64,000 nt of DNA from Coriaria nepalensis (GCA_027186245.1 CP114482.1:29035209-29099208); one strand, 5' to 3'. Counted from the stretch's first letter, positions 1 to 14,079 are shown. The notes: generated by a model not told the origin, from the sequence alone. Numbers and translations are program-made.

Positions 1-10
1 ATGTTTGGGT

Positions 11-146
11 CTCTTTTAGTCAGTAAATCATTCTAAATCACTTCGAACGAAATTCAGCCTTTAAACATGACTTTCGTGCGTAACCCGCAGTTGATCTATT
101 GAAGGCAACAATGCATTTGTTTAGCCTTAAAGTCTTGTCAATGAGT
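11..146 (+). repeat. Monomer A, representative copy (136 bp)
   Basis: This is the first complete A monomer, phased to start at CTCTTTTAGTCAG. It is the shortest monomer type because the TCTATTTT segment present between GAATTC and the C-rich stretch in other monomers is missing. Here GAAATTC runs almost directly into AGCCTTTAAACATGAC. It carries the CCGCAG variant and the interrupted dyad AAGGC-AACAA ... TTGTT-TA-GCCTT (102-128). Confidence 0.9.
102..128. repeat. Interrupted dyad around TGCAT in monomer A
   Basis: AAGGC and AACAA on the left are complementary to GCCTT and TTGTT on the right, separated by TGCAT and with a two-base TA bulge on the right arm. That makes ten potential base pairs in 27 bp. 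The element recurs with the same bases in most A and A' copies. A structural or protein-binding role is inference. Confidence 0.6.
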
Positions 147-289
147 CTCTTCTAGTCATTAAATCATTCTGAATTAATTCGAACGAATTCTATTTTCGCC
201 CTTCAAACATTATTTTCTTACATAACTTGTAATTAATCTATTGAAGACAACAATGCATTATTTTAGCATTAAAAGGCATGTGACTGAGT
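147..289 (+). repeat. Monomer B, representative copy (143 bp)
   Basis: This is the first complete B monomer, starting at CTCTTCTAGTCATT. It has the full TTCGAACGAATTCTATTTTC block (with the GAATTC site), then CGCCCTTCAAACATTATTTT and ACTTGTAATTAATCTATTG. It ends in TTTTAGCATTAAAAGGCATG. The AGCATTAAAA ending is diagnostic for domain I; domain III copies read AGCCATAAAA or AGCCTTAAAA. Confidence 0.9.
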
Positions 290-430
290 CTTTTCAATCA
301 TTAAATTGTTTGAAGGCTCTTCGAACCAATTCTCTTTTTGCATTTAGAGCGCGACTTTCATGCATAACTTGTAATTGATCGATTGATGGCAACTATGCAT
401 TTTTTTACCCTTAAAGTCATATTTTTGCGT
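290..430 (+). repeat. Monomer C, representative copy (141 bp)
   Basis: This is the first complete C monomer, starting at CTTTTCAATCATTAAATTG. It carries GAAGGCTCTTCGAACCAATTC in place of the GAATTC block, so it lacks that site. Many domain I copies also have an ATCGAT in GATCGATTGATGG. It ends in TTTTTACCCTTAAAGTCAT. Domain III counterparts read TTTTCATATCATT, a 1-bp longer form. Confidence 0.9.
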
Positions 431-2344
431 CTCTTTTAGTCAGTAAATCATTCTAAATCACTTCGAACGAAATTCACCCTTTAAGCATGACTTTCGTGCG
501 TAACCCGCAGTTGATCTATTGTAGGCAGCAATGCATTTGTTTAGCCTTAAAGTCTTGTCACTGAGTCTCTTCTAGTCATTAAATCAGTCTGAATTAATTC
601 GAACGAATTCTATTTTCGCCCTTGAAACATTATTTTCTTACATAACTTGTAATTAATCTATTGAAGACAACAATGCATTATTTTAGCATTAAAAAGCATG
701 TGACTTAGTCTTTTCAATCATTAAATTGTTTGAAGGCTCTTCGAACCAATTCTCTTTTTGCATTTACAGCGCGACTTTCATGCATAACTTGTAATTGATC
801 GATTGATGGCAAATATGCATTTTTTTACCCTTAAAGTCATATGTTTGGGTCTCTTTTTGTCAGTAAATCATTCTAAATCACTTCGAACGAAATTCAGCCT
901 TTAAACATGACTTTCGTGCGTAACCCGCAGTTGATCTATTGAAGGCAACAATGCATTTGTTTAGCCTTAAAGTCTTGTCAATGAGTCTCTTCTAGGCATT
1001 AAATCATTCTGAATTAATTCGAACGAATTCTATTTTCGCCCTTCAAACATTATTTTCTTACATAACTTGTAATTAATCTATTGAAGACAACAATGCATTA
1101 TTTTAGCATTAAAAAGCATATGACTCAGTCTTTTCAATTATTAAATTGTTTGAAGGCTCTTCGAACAAATTCTCTTTTTGCATTTAAAAAGCGACTTTCA
1201 TGCATAACTTGCAATTGATCTATTGATGGCACCTATGCATTTTTTACCCTTAAAGTCATATTTTTGCGTCTCTTTTAGTCAGTAAATCATTCTAAATCAC
1301 TTCGAATGGAATTCAGCCTTTAAACATGACTTTCGTGCGTAACCCGCAGTTGATCTATTGAAGGCAACAATGCATTTGTTTAGCCTTAAAGTCTTGTCAA
1401 TGAGTCTCTTCTAGTCATTAAATCATTCTGAATTAATTCGAACGAATTCTATTTTCGCCCTTGAAACATTATTTTCTTACATAACTTGTAATTAATCTAT
1501 TGAAGACAACAATGCATTATTTTAGCATTAAAAAGCATATGATTCAGTCTTTTCAATCATTAAATTGTTTGAAGGCTCTTCGAACCAATTCTCTTTTTGT
1601 ATTTAAAACTCGACTTTCATGCATAACTTGCAATTGATCGATTGATGGCACCTATGCATTTTTTACTCTTAAAGTCATATTTTTGGGTCTCTTTTTGTCA
1701 GTAAATCATTTTAAATCACTCCGAACGAAATTCAGCCTTTAAACATGACTTTCGAGCGTAACCCGCAGTTGATCTATTGAAGGGAACAATGCATTTGTTT
1801 AGCCTTAAAGTCTTGTCACTGTGTCTCTTCTAGTCATTAAATCATTCTGATTTAATTAGAACGAATTCTATTTTCGCCCTTGAAACATTATTTTCTTACA
1901 TAACTTGTTATTAATCTATTGAAGACAACAATGCATTAGTTTAGCATTAAAAAGCATATGACTCAGTCTTTTCAATCATTAAATTGTTTGAAGGCACATC
2001 GAACCAATTCTCTTTCTGCATTTAGAACCCGACTTTCACGCATAACTTGCAATTGATCGATTGATGGCACCTATGCATTATTTACCCTTAAAGTCATATT
2101 TTTGGGTCTCTTTTAGTCAGTAAATCATTCTAAATCACTTCGAACGAAATTCGGCCTTTAAACCTGACTTTCGTGCGTAACTTGCAGTTGATCTATTGAA
2201 GGCAACAATGCATTTGTTTAGCCTTAAAGTCATGTCACTGAGTCTCTTCTAGTCATTAAATCATTCTCGATTAATTCGAACGAATTCTATTTTTGCCCTT
2301 CAAACATTATTTTCTTACATAACTTGTAATTAATCTATTCGAGA

Positions 2345-5300
2345 CAACAATGCATTGTTTTAGCATTAAAAAACATATCACTTAGTCTTTTCAATCATTA
2401 AATTGTTTGAAGGCTCTTCGAACCAATTCTCTTTTTGCATTTAGAACGCGACTTTCATGCATAACTTGTAATTGATCGATTGATGGCAACTATGCATTTT
2501 TTTACCCTTAAAGTCATATTTTTGGGTCTCTTTTAGTCAGTAAATCATTCTAAATCACTTCGAACGAAATTCATCCTTTAAACATGACTTTCGTGCGTAC
2601 TGCGCAGTTGATCTATTGATGGCAACAATGCATTTGTTTAGCTTTAAAGTCTTGTCAATGAGTCTCTTCTAGTCATTAAATCATTCTGAATTAATTCGAA
2701 CGAATTCTATTTTCGCCCTTCAAACATTATTTTCTTACATAACTTGTAATTAATCTATTGAAGACAACAATGCATTATTTTAGCATTAAAAAGCATATGA
2801 CTCAGTCTTTTCAATCATTAAATTGTTTGAAGGCTCTTCGAACAAATTCTCTTTTTGCATTTAAAAAGCGACTTTCATGCATAACTTGCAAATGATCTAT
2901 TGATGGCACCTATGCATTTTTTACCCTTAAAGTCATATTTTTGCGTCTCTTTTAGTCAGTAAATCATTCTAAATCACTTCGAACGAAACTCACCCTTTAA
3001 ACATGACTTTCGTGCGTAACCCGCAGTTGATCTATTATAGGGAGCAATGCATTTGTTTAGCCTTAAAGTCTTGTCACTGAGTCGCTTCTAGTCATTAAAT
3101 CATTCTGAATTAATTCGAACGAATTCTATTTTCGCCCTTCAAACATTATTTTCTTACATAACTTGTAATTAATCTATTGAAGACAACAATGCATTATTTT
3201 AGCATTAAAAAGCATATGACTCAGTCTTTTCAATCATTAAATTGTTTGAAGGCACATCGAACCAATTCTCTTTCTGCATTTAGAACGCGACTTTTATGCA
3301 TAACTTGCAATTGATCTATTGATGGCACCTATGCATTTTTTACCCTTAAAGTCATATTTTTGGGTCTCTTTTAGTCAGTAAATCATTCTAAATCACTTCG
3401 AACGAAATTCACCCTTTAAACATGACTTTTGTGCGTAACCCGCAGTTGATCTATTGTAGGCAGCAATGCATTTGTTTAGCCTTAAAGTCTTGTCACTGAG
3501 TCTCTTCTAGTCATTAAATCATTCTGAATTAATTCGAACGAATTCTATTTTCGCCCTCGAAACATTATTTTCTTACATAACTTGTAATTAATCTATTGAA
3601 GACAACAATGCATTATTTTAGCATTAAAAAGCATATGACTCAGTCTTTTCAATCATTAAATTGTTTGGAGGCTCTTCGAACAAATTCTCTTTTTGCATTT
3701 AAAAAGCGACTTTCATGCATAACTTGCAAATGATCTATTGATGGCACCTATGCATTTTTTACCCTTAAAGTCATATTTTTGCGTCTCTTTTAGTCAGTAA
3801 ATCATTCTAAATCACTTCGAACGAAATTCACCCTTTAAACATGACTTTCGTGCGTAACCCGCAGTTGATCTATTGTAGGCAGCAATGCATTTATTTAGCC
3901 TTAAAGTCTTGTCACTGAGTCTCTTCTAGTCATTAAATCATTCTGAATTAATTCGAACGAATTCTATTTTCGGCCTTGAAACATTATTTTCTTACATAAC
4001 TTGTAATTAATCTATTGAAGACAACAATGCATTGTTTTAGCATTAAAAAACATATCACTTAGTCTTTTCAATCATTAAATTGTTTGAAGGCTCTTCGAAC
4101 CAATTCTCTTTTTGCATTTAGAACGCGACTTTCATGCATAACTTGTAATTGATCGATTGATGGCAACTATGCATTTTTTTACCCTTAAAGTCATATTTTT
4201 GGGTCTCTTTTAGTCAGTAAATCATTCTAAATCACTTCGAATGAAATTCATCCTTTAAACATGACTTTCGTGCGTACTGCGCAGTTGATCTATTGATGGC
4301 AACAATGCATTTGTTTAGCTTTAAAGTCTTGTCAATGAGTCTCTTCTAGTCATTAAATCATTCTGAATTAATTCGAACGAATTCTATTTTCGCCCTTCAA
4401 ACATTATTTTCTTACATAACTTGTAATTAATCTATTGAAGACAACAATGCATTATTTTAGCATTAAAAAGCATATGACTCAGTCTTTTCAATCATTAAAT
4501 TGTTTGAAGGCTCTTCGAACAAATTCTCTTTTTGCATTTAAAAAGCGACTTTCATGCATAACTTGCAAATGATCTATTGATGGCACCTATGCATTTTTTA
4601 CCCTTAAAGTCATATTTTTGCGTCTCTTTTAGTCAGTAAATCATTCTAAATCACTTCGAACGAAATTCACCCTTTAAACATGACTTTCGTGCGTAACCCG
4701 CAGTTGATCTATTATAGGGAGCAATGCATTTGTTTAGCCTTAAAGTCTTGTCACTGAGTCGCTTCTAGTCATTAAATCATTCTGAATTAATTCGAACGAA
4801 TTCTATTTTCGCCCTTCAAACATTATTTTCTTACATAAGTTGTAATTAATCTATTGAAGACAACAATGCATTATTTTAGCATTAAAAAGCATATGACTCA
4901 GTCTTTTCAATCATTAAATTGTTTGAAGGCACATCGAACCAATTCTCTTTCTGCATTTAGAACGCGACTTTTATGCATAACTTGCAATTGATCTATTGAT
5001 GGCACCTATGCATTTTTTACCCTTAAAGTCATATTTTTGGGTCTCTTTTAGTCAGTAAATCATTCTAAATCACTTCGAACGAAATTCACCCTTTAAACAT
5101 GACTTTTGTGCGTAACCCGCAGTTGATCTATTGTAGGCAGCAATGCATTTGTTTAGGCTTAAAGTCTTGTCACTGAGTCTCTTCTAGTCATTAAATCATT
5201 CTGAATTAATTCGAACGAATTCTATTTTCGCCCTCGAAACATTATTTTCTTACATAACTTGTAATTAATCTATTGAAGACAACAATGCATTATTTTAGCA

Positions 5301-5698
5301 TTAAAAAGCATATGACTCAGTCTTTTCAATCATTAAATTGTTTGGAGGCTCTTCGAACAAATTCTCTTTTTGCATTTAAAAAGCGACTTTCATGCATAAC
5401 TTGCAAATGATCTATTGATGGCACCTATGCATTTTTTACCCTTAAAGTCATATTTTTGCGTCTCTTTTAGTCAGTAAATCATTCTAAATCACTTCGAACG
5501 AAATTCACCCTTTAAACATGACTTTCGTGCGTAACCCGCAGTTGATCTATTGTAGGCAGCAATGCATTTATTTAGCCTTAAAGTCTTGTCACTGAGTCTC
5601 TTCTAGTCATTAAATCATTCTGAATTAATTCGAACGAATTCTATTTTCGGCCTTGAAACATTATTTTCTTACATAACTTGTAATTAATCTATTGAAGA
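2345..5698 (+). repeat. 1,677-bp tandem segmental duplication (4 HOR units, two copies)
   Basis: Copy 1 is about 2,345-4,021 and copy 2 about 4,022-5,698. Rare variants recur exactly 1,677 bp apart: TGCGTACTGCGCAG at 2,594 and 4,271, CGGCCTTGAAAC at 3,971 and 5,648, and the CATTGTTTTAGC plus AACATATCACTTAG pair at about 2,350 and 4,025. The copies differ at only a few positions I noticed (for example AACGAAATTCATCC against AATGAAATTCATCC, and ATAACTTG against ATAAGTTG near 4,840), so the event is recent. Boundaries are approximate because flanking HORs are also similar. Confidence 0.85.
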
Positions 5699-6239
5699 CA
5701 ACAATGCATTATTTTAGCATTAAAAAGCATATGACTCAGTCTTTTCAATCATTAAATTGTTTGAAGGCTCTTCGAACCAATTCTCTTTTTGCATTTAAAA
5801 CTCGACTTTCATGCATAACTTGCAATTGATCGATTGATGGCACCTATGCATTTTTTACCCTTAAAGTCATATTTTTGGGTCTCTTTTAGTCAGTAAATAA
5901 TTCTAAATCACTTCGAACGAAATTCAGCCTTTAAACATGACTTTCGAGCGTAACCCGCAGTTGATCTATTGAAGGGAACAATGCATTTGTTTAGCCTTAA
6001 AGTCTTGTCACTGAGTCTCTTCTAGTCATTAAATCATTCTGAATTAATTCGAACGAATTCTATTTTCGCCATTCAAACATTATTTTCTTACATAACTTGT
6101 AATTAATCTATTGAAGACAACAATGCATTATTTTAGCATTAAAAGGCATATGACTCAGTCTTTTCAATCATTAAATTGTTTGAAGGCACATCGAACCAAT
6201 TCTCTTTTTGCATTTAGACCGCGACTTTCATGCATGACT

Positions 6240-9200
6240 TGCAATTGATCTATTGATGGCACCTATGCGTTTTTTACCCTTAAAGTCATATTTTTGCGTC
6301 TCTTTTAGTCAGTAAATCATTCTAAATCACTTCGAACGAAATTCGGCCTTTAAACCTGACTTTCGTGCGTAACTTGCAGTTGATCTATTGAAGGCAACAA
6401 TGCATTTGTTTAGCCTTAAAGTCATGTCACTGAGTCTCTTCTAGTCATTAAATCATTCTCAATTAATTCGAATGAATTCTATTTTTGCCCTTCAAACATT
6501 ATTTTCTTACATAACTTGTAATTAATCTATTCGAGACAACAATGCATTATTTTAGCATTAAAAAGCATATCACTCAATCTTTTCAATCATTAAATTGTTT
6601 GAAGGCACTTCGAGCCAATTCCCTTTTTGCTTTTAGAATGCGACTTTCATGCATAACTTGTAATTGATCGATTGATGGCAACTATGCATTTTTTTAGCCT
6701 TAAAGTCATATTTTTGCGTCTCTTTTAGTCAGTAAATCATTTTAAATCACTTCGAACGAAATTCTGCCTTTAAACATGACTTTCGTGCGTAACCCGCAGT
6801 TAATCTATTGAAGGCAACAATGCATTTGTTTAGCCTTAAAGTCTTGTCAATGAGTCTCTTCTAGTCATTAAATCATTCTGAATTAATTCGAACGAATTCT
6901 ATTTTCGCCCTTCAAACATTATTTTCTTACATAACTTGTAATTAATCTATTGAAGACAACAATGCATTCTTTTAGCATTAAAAAGCATATGACTCAGTCT
7001 TTTCAATCATTAAATTGTTTGAAGGCTCTTCGAACGAATTCTCTTTTTGCATTTAAAACTCGACTTTCATGCATAACTTGCAATTGATCGATTGATGGAA
7101 GCTATGCATTTTTTACCCTTAAAGTCATATTTTTGGGTCTCTTTTAGTCAGTAAATCATTCTAAATCACTTCGAACGAAACTGAGCCTTTAAACATGACT
7201 TTCGTGCGTAACCCGCAGTTGATCTATTGTAGGCAGCAATGTATTTGTTTAGCCTTAAAGTCTTGTCACTGAGTCTCTTCTAGTCATTAAATCATTCTAA
7301 ATTAATTCGAACGAATTCTATTTTCGCCCTTCAAACATTATTTTCTTACATAACTTGTAATTAATCTATTGAAGACAACAACGCATTATTTTAGCATTAA
7401 AAAGCGTATGACTCAGTCTTTTCAATCATTAAATTGTTTGAAGGCTCTTCGAACGAATTCTCTTTTTGCATTTAAAACGCGACTTTCGTGCATAACTTGC
7501 AATTGATCTATTGATGGCACCTATGCGTTTTTTACCCTTAAAGTCATATTTTTGCGTCTCTTTTAGTCAGTAAATCATTCTAAATCACTTCGAACGAAAT
7601 TCGGCCTTTAAACCTGACTTTCGTGCGTAACTTGCAGTTGATCTATTGAAGGCAACAATGCATTTGTTTAGCCTTAAAGTCATGTCACTGAGTCTCTTCT
7701 AGTCATTAAATCATTCTCAATTAATTCGAATGAATTCTATTTTTGCCCTTCAAACATTATTTTCTTACATAACTTGTAATTAATCTATTCGAGACAACAA
7801 TGCATTATTTTAGCATTAAAAAGCATATCACTCAATCTTTTCAATCATTAAATTGTTTGAAGGCACTTCGAGCCAATTCTCTTTTTGCATTTAGAACGCG
7901 ACTTTCATGCATAACTTGTAATTGATCGATTGATGGCAACTATGCATTTTTTTAGCCTTAAAGTCATATTTTTGTGTCTCTTTTAGTCAGCAAATCATTT
8001 TAAATCACTTCGAACGAAATTCAGCCTTTAAACATGACTTTCGTGCGTAAGCCGCAATTGATCTATTGAAGGCAACAATGCATTTGTTTAGCCTTAAAGT
8101 CTTGTCACTGAGTCTCTTCGAGTCATTAAATCATTCTGAATTAATTCGAACGAATTCTATTTTCGCCCTTCAAACGTTATTTTCTTACATAACTTGTAAT
8201 TAATCTATTGAAGACAACAATGCATTATTTTAGCATTAAAAAGCATATGACTCAGTCTTTTCAATCATTAAATTGTTTGAAGGCTCTTCGAACCAATTAT
8301 CTTTTTGCATTTAAAACTCGTCTTTCATGCATAACTTGCAATTGATCGATTGATGGCACCTATGCATTATTTACCCTTAAAGTCATATTTTTGGGTCACT
8401 TTTAGTCAGTAAATCACTCTAAATCACTTCGAACGAAATTCGGCCTTTAAATTTCACTTTCGTGCGTAACTTGCAGTTGATCTATTGAAGGCAACAGTGC
8501 ATTTGTTTAGCCTTAAAGTCATGTCACTGAGTCTCTTCTAGTCATTAAATCATTCTCAATTAATTCGAACGAATTCTTTATTTGCCCTTCAAACATTATT
8601 TTCTTACATAACTTGTAATTAATCTATTCGAGACAACAATGCATTGTTTTAGCATTAAAAAGCATATCACTCAGTCTTTTCAATCATTAAATTGTTTGAA
8701 GGGACTTCGAACCAATTCTCTTTTTGCATTTAGAACGCGACTTTCATGCATAACTTGTAATTGATCGATTGATGGCAACTATGCATTTTTTTAGCCTTAA
8801 AGTCATATTTTTGCGTCTCTTTTAGTCAGTAAATCATTCTAAATCACTTCGAACGAAATTCTGCCTTTAAACATGACTTTCGTGCGTAAGCTGCAATTGA
8901 TCTATTGAAGGCAACAATGCATTTTTTTAGCCTTAAAGTCTTGTCAATGAGTCTCTTCTAGGCATTAAATCATTCTGAATTAATTCGAACGAATTCTATT
9001 TTCGCCCTTCAAACATTATTTTCTTACATAACTTGTAATTAATCTATTGAAGACAACAATGCATTATTTTAGCATTCAAAAGCATATGACTCAGTCTTTT
9101 CAATCATTAAATTGTTTGAAGGCTCTTCGAACCAATTCTCTTTTTGCATTTAAAAAGCGACTTTCATGCATAACTTGCAATTGATCTATTGATGGCACCT

Positions 9201-10080
9201 ATGCATTTTTTACCCTTAAAGTCATATTTTTGGGTCTCTTTTATTCAGTAAATCATTCTAAATCACTTCGAACGAAATTCAGCCTTTAAACATGACTTTC
9301 GTGCGTAACCCGCAGTTGATCTATTGAAGGCAACAATGCATTTGTTTAGCCTTAAAGTCTTGTCATTGAGTCTCTTCTAGTCATTAAATCATTCTGAATT
9401 AATTCGAACGAATTCTATTTTCGCCCTTGAAACATTATTTTCTTACATAACTTGTAATTAATCTATTGAAGACAACAATGCATTATTTTAGCATTAAAAA
9501 GCATATGACTCAGTCTTTTCAATCATTAAATTGTTTGAAGGCACATCGAACCAATTCTCTTTTTGCATTTAGACCGCGACTTTCATGCATAACTTGCAAT
9601 TGATCTATTGATGGCACCTATGCGTTTTTTACCCTTAAAGTCATATTTTTGCGTCTCTTTTAGTCAGTAAATCATTCTAAATCACTTCGAACGAAATTCG
9701 GCCTTTAAACCTGACTTTCGTGCGTAACTTGCAGTTGATCTATTGAAGGCAACAATGCATTTGTTTAGCCTTAAAGTCATGTCACTGAGTCTCTTCTTGT
9801 CATTAAATCATTCTCAATTAATTCGAACGAATTCTATTTTTGCCCGTCAAACATTATTTTCTTACATAACTTGTAATTAATCTATTCGAGACAACAATGC
9901 ATTATTTTAGCATTAAAAAGCATATCACTCAATCTTTTCAATCATTAAATTGTTTGAAGGCACTTCGAGCCAATTCTCTTTTTGCACTTAGAACGCGACT
10001 TTCATGCATAACTTGTAATTGGTCGATTGATGGCAACTATGCATTTTTTTAGCCTTAAAGTCATATTTTTGCGTCTCTTT
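6240..10080 (+). repeat. Dispersed HOR variant block, three copies (offsets 1,258 and 2,097 bp)
   Basis: A distinctive block runs from CACCTATGCGTTTTTTACCC through ATTCGGCCTTTAAACCTGAC and ATATCACTCAATC to CACTTCGAGCCAATTC. It occurs at about 6,260-6,720, 7,518-7,975 and 9,615-10,075. The ATGCG tags lie 1,258 bp (3 HOR units) and 2,097 bp (5 units) apart, as do the CACTCAATC tags (6,571, 7,829, 9,926). The intervening units are ordinary domain I trimers. Confidence 0.8.
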
Positions 10081-10789
10081 TAGTCAGTAAATCATTCTAA
10101 ATCACTTCGAACGAAATTCTGCCTTTAAACATGACTTTCGTGCGTAAGCCGCAGTTGATCTATTGAAGGCAACAATGCATTTTTTTAGCCTTAAAGTCTT
10201 GTCACTGAGTCTCTTCTAGGCATTAAATCATTCTGAATTAATTCGAACGAATTCTATTTTCGCCCTTCAAACATTATTTTCTTACGTAACTTGTAATTAA
10301 TCTATTGAAGACAACAATGCATTATTTTAGCATTAAAAAGCATATGACTCAGTCTTTTCAATCATTAAATTGTTTGAAGGCTCTTCGAACCAATTCCCTT
10401 TTTGCATTTAAAACGCGACTTTCATGCATAACTTGCAATTGATCTATTGATGGCACCTATGCATTATTTACCCTTGAAGTCATATTTTTGGGTATCTTTT
10501 AGTCAGTAGATCATTCTAAATCACTTCGGACGAAATTCAGCCTTTAAACATGACTTTCGTGCGTAACCCGCAGTTGATCTATTGAAGGCAACAATGCATT
10601 TGTTTAGCCTTAAAGTCTTGTCATTGAGTCTCTTCTAGTCATTAAATCATTCTGAATTAATTCGAACGAATTCTATTTTCGCCCTTGAAACATTATTTTC
10701 TTACATAACTTGTAATTAATCTATTCAAGACAACAATGCATTATTTTAGCATTAAAAAGCATATGACTCAGTCTTTTCAATCATTAAAT

Positions 10790-11627
10790 TGTTTGAAGGC
10801 TCTTCGAACCAATTCTCTTTTTGCATTTAAAACGCGACTTTCATGCATAAGTTGCAATTGATCTATTGATGGCAACTATGCATTTTTTAGCGTTAAAGTC
10901 ATATTTTTGCGTCGCTTTTTGTCAGTAAATCATTCTAAATCACTTCGAATGAAATTCGGCCTTTAAACATGACTTTCGTGCGTAACTTGCAGTTGATCTA
11001 TTGAAGGCAACAATGCATTTGTTTAGCCTTAAAGTCATGTCACTGAGTCTCTTCTAGTCATTAAATCATTCTAAATTAATTCGAACGAATTCTATTTTTG
11101 CCCTTCAAACATTATTTTCTTACGTAACTTGTAATTAATCTATTCAAGACAACAATGCATTATTTTAGCATTAAAAAGCATATCACTCAGTCTTTTCAAT
11201 CATTAAATTGTTTGAAGGCTCTTCGAACCAATTCTCTTTTTGCATTTAAAACGCGACTTTCATGCATAACTTGCAATTGATCTATTGATGGCAACTATGC
11301 ATTTTTTAGCGTTAAAGTCATATTTTTGCGTCGCTTTTTGTCAGTAAATCATTCTAAATCACTTCGAATGAAATTCGGCCTTTAAACATGACTTTCGTGC
11401 GTAACTTGCAGTTGATCTATTGAAGGCAACAATGCATTTGTTTAGCCTTAAAGTCATGTCACTGAGTCTCTTCTAGTCATTAAATCATTCTAAATTAATT
11501 CGAATGAATTCTATTTTTGCCCTTCAAACATTATTTTCTTACATAACTTGTAATTAATCTATTCAAGACAACAATGCATTATTTTATTATTAAAAAGCAT
11601 ATCACTCAGTCTTTTCAATCATTAAAT
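10790..11627 (+). repeat. Single-HOR tandem duplication, 419 bp
   Basis: Two adjacent trimers share rare variants: ATTTTTTAGCGTTAAAG followed by TTTTTGCGTCGCTTTTTG, and TTCGAATGAAATTCGGCC. These repeat at about 10,882 and 11,301, exactly one HOR apart. The TCGCTTTTTG variant was seen nowhere else in the window. Edges are approximate. Confidence 0.75.
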
Positions 11628-14079
11628 TGTTTGAAGGCACTTTGAACCAATTCTCTTTTTGCATTTAGAACGCAACTTTCATGCATAACTTGTAATTGAT
11701 CTATTGATGGCAACTATGCATTTTTTTAGCCTTAAAGTCATATTTTTGCGTCTCTTTTAGTCAGTAAATCATTCTGAATCACTTCGAACGAAATTCAGCC
11801 TTTAAACATTACTTTCGTGCGTAACCCGCAGTTGATCTATTGAAGGCAACAATGCATTTGTTTAGCCTTAAAGTCTTGTCACTGAGTCTCTTCTAGTCAT
11901 TAAATCATTCTGAATTAATTCGAACGAATTCTATTTTCGCCCTTGAAACATTATTTTCTTACATAACTTGTAATTAATCTATTGAAGACAACAATGCATT
12001 ATTTTAGCATTAAAAAGCATATGACTCAGTCTTTTCAATCATTAAATTGTTTGAAGGCACATCGAACCAATTCTCTTTCTGCATTTAGAACGCGACTTCC
12101 ATGCATAACTTGCAATTGATCTATTGATGGCACCTATGCATTTTTTACCCTTAAAGTCATATTTTTGCGTCTCTTTTAGTCAGTATATCATTCTAAATCA
12201 CTTCGAACGAAATTCGGCCTTTAAACCTGACTTTGGTGCGTAACTTGGAGTTGATCTATTGAAGGCAACATTGCATTTGTTTAGCCTTAAAGTCTTGTCA
12301 ATGAGTCTCTTCTAGTCATTAAATCATTCTGAATTAATTCGAACGAATTCTATTTTCGCCCTTCAAACAATAGTTTCTTACATAACTTGTACTTAATCTA
12401 TTCAAGACAACAATGCATTATTTTAGCATTAAAAAGCATATGACTCAGTCTTTTCAATCATTAAATTGTTTGAAGGCTCTTCGAACCAATTCTCCTTTTG
12501 CATTTAAAACACGACTTTCATGCATAACTTGCAATTGATCTATTGATGGCACCTATGCATTTTTTACCCTTAAAGTCATATTTTTGCGTCTCTTTTTGTC
12601 AGTAAATCATTCTAAATCACTTCGAACGAAATTCAGCCTTTAAACATGACTTTCGTGCGTAACCCGCAGTTGATCTATTGAAGGCAACAATGCATTTGTT
12701 TAGCCTTAAAGTCTTGTCACTGAATCTCTTCTAGTCATTAAATCATTCTGAATTAATTCGAACGAATTCTATTTTCGCCCTTGAAACATTATTTTCTTAC
12801 ATAACTTGTAATTAATCTATTGAAGACAACAATGCATTATTTTAGCATTAAAAAGCATATGACTCAGTCTTTTCAATCATTAAATTGTTTGAAGGCACAT
12901 CGAACCAATTCTCTTTCTGCATTTAGAACGCGACTTTCATGCATAACTTGCAATTGATCTATTGATGGCACTTATGCATTTTTTACCCTTAAAGTCATAT
13001 TTTTGCGTCTCTTTTAGTCAGTATATCATTCTAAATCACTTTGAACCAAATTCGGCCTTTAAACATGACTTTCGTGCATAACTTGCAGTTGATGTATTGA
13101 AGGCAACAATGCATTTGTTTACCCTTAAAGTCATGTCATTGAGTCTCTTCTAGTCATTAAATCATTCTAAATTAATTCGAACGAATTCTATTTTTGCCTT
13201 TCAAACATTATTTTCTTACATAACTTGTAATTAATCTATTGAAGACAACAATGCATTATTTTAGCATTAAAAGCATATCACTCAGTCTTTTCAATCATTA
13301 AATTGGTTGGAGGCACTTCGAACCAATTCTCTTTTTGCATTTAAAACGCGACTTTCGTGCATAACTTGCAATTGATCTGTTGATGGCAACTATGCATTTT
13401 TTAGCGTTCAAGTCATATTTTTGCGTCTCTTTCTGTCAGTAAATCATTCTAAATCACTTCGTATGAAATTCGGCATTTAAACATGACTTTCGTGCGTAAC
13501 CCGCAGTTGATCTATTGAAGGCAACAATGCATTTGTTTAGCCTTAAAGTCTTGTCACTGAGTCTCTTCTAGTCATTAAATCATTCTGAATTAATTAGAAG
13601 GAATTCTATTTTGGCCCTTCAAACATTATTTTCTTACATAACTTGTAATTAATCTATTGAAGACAACAATGCATTATTTTAGCATTAAAAAGCATATGAC
13701 TCAGTCTTTTCAATCATTAAATTGTTTGAACGCACTTCTAACCAATTCTCTTTTTGCATTTAAAACGCGACTTTCATGCATCATAACTTGCAATTGATCT
13801 ATTGATGGCACCTATGCATTTTTTACCATTAAAGTCATATTTTTGGGTCCCTTTTAGACAGTAAATCATTCTAAATCACTTCGAACGAAATTCAGCCTTT
13901 AAACATGACTTTCGTGCGTAACCCGCAGTTGATCTATTGAAGGCAACAATGCATTTGTTTAGCCTTAAAGTCATGTCACACAGTCTCTTCTAGTCATTAA
14001 ATCATTCTAAATTAATTCGAACGAATTCTATTTTTACCCTTCAAACATTATTTTCTTACATAACTTGTAATTAATCTAT

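Noticed and set aside
13775..13795. Three extra bases (CATGCATCATAAC) as a functional insertion
   Set aside because: It is a simple local duplication of CAT or TCA by slippage in one unit.
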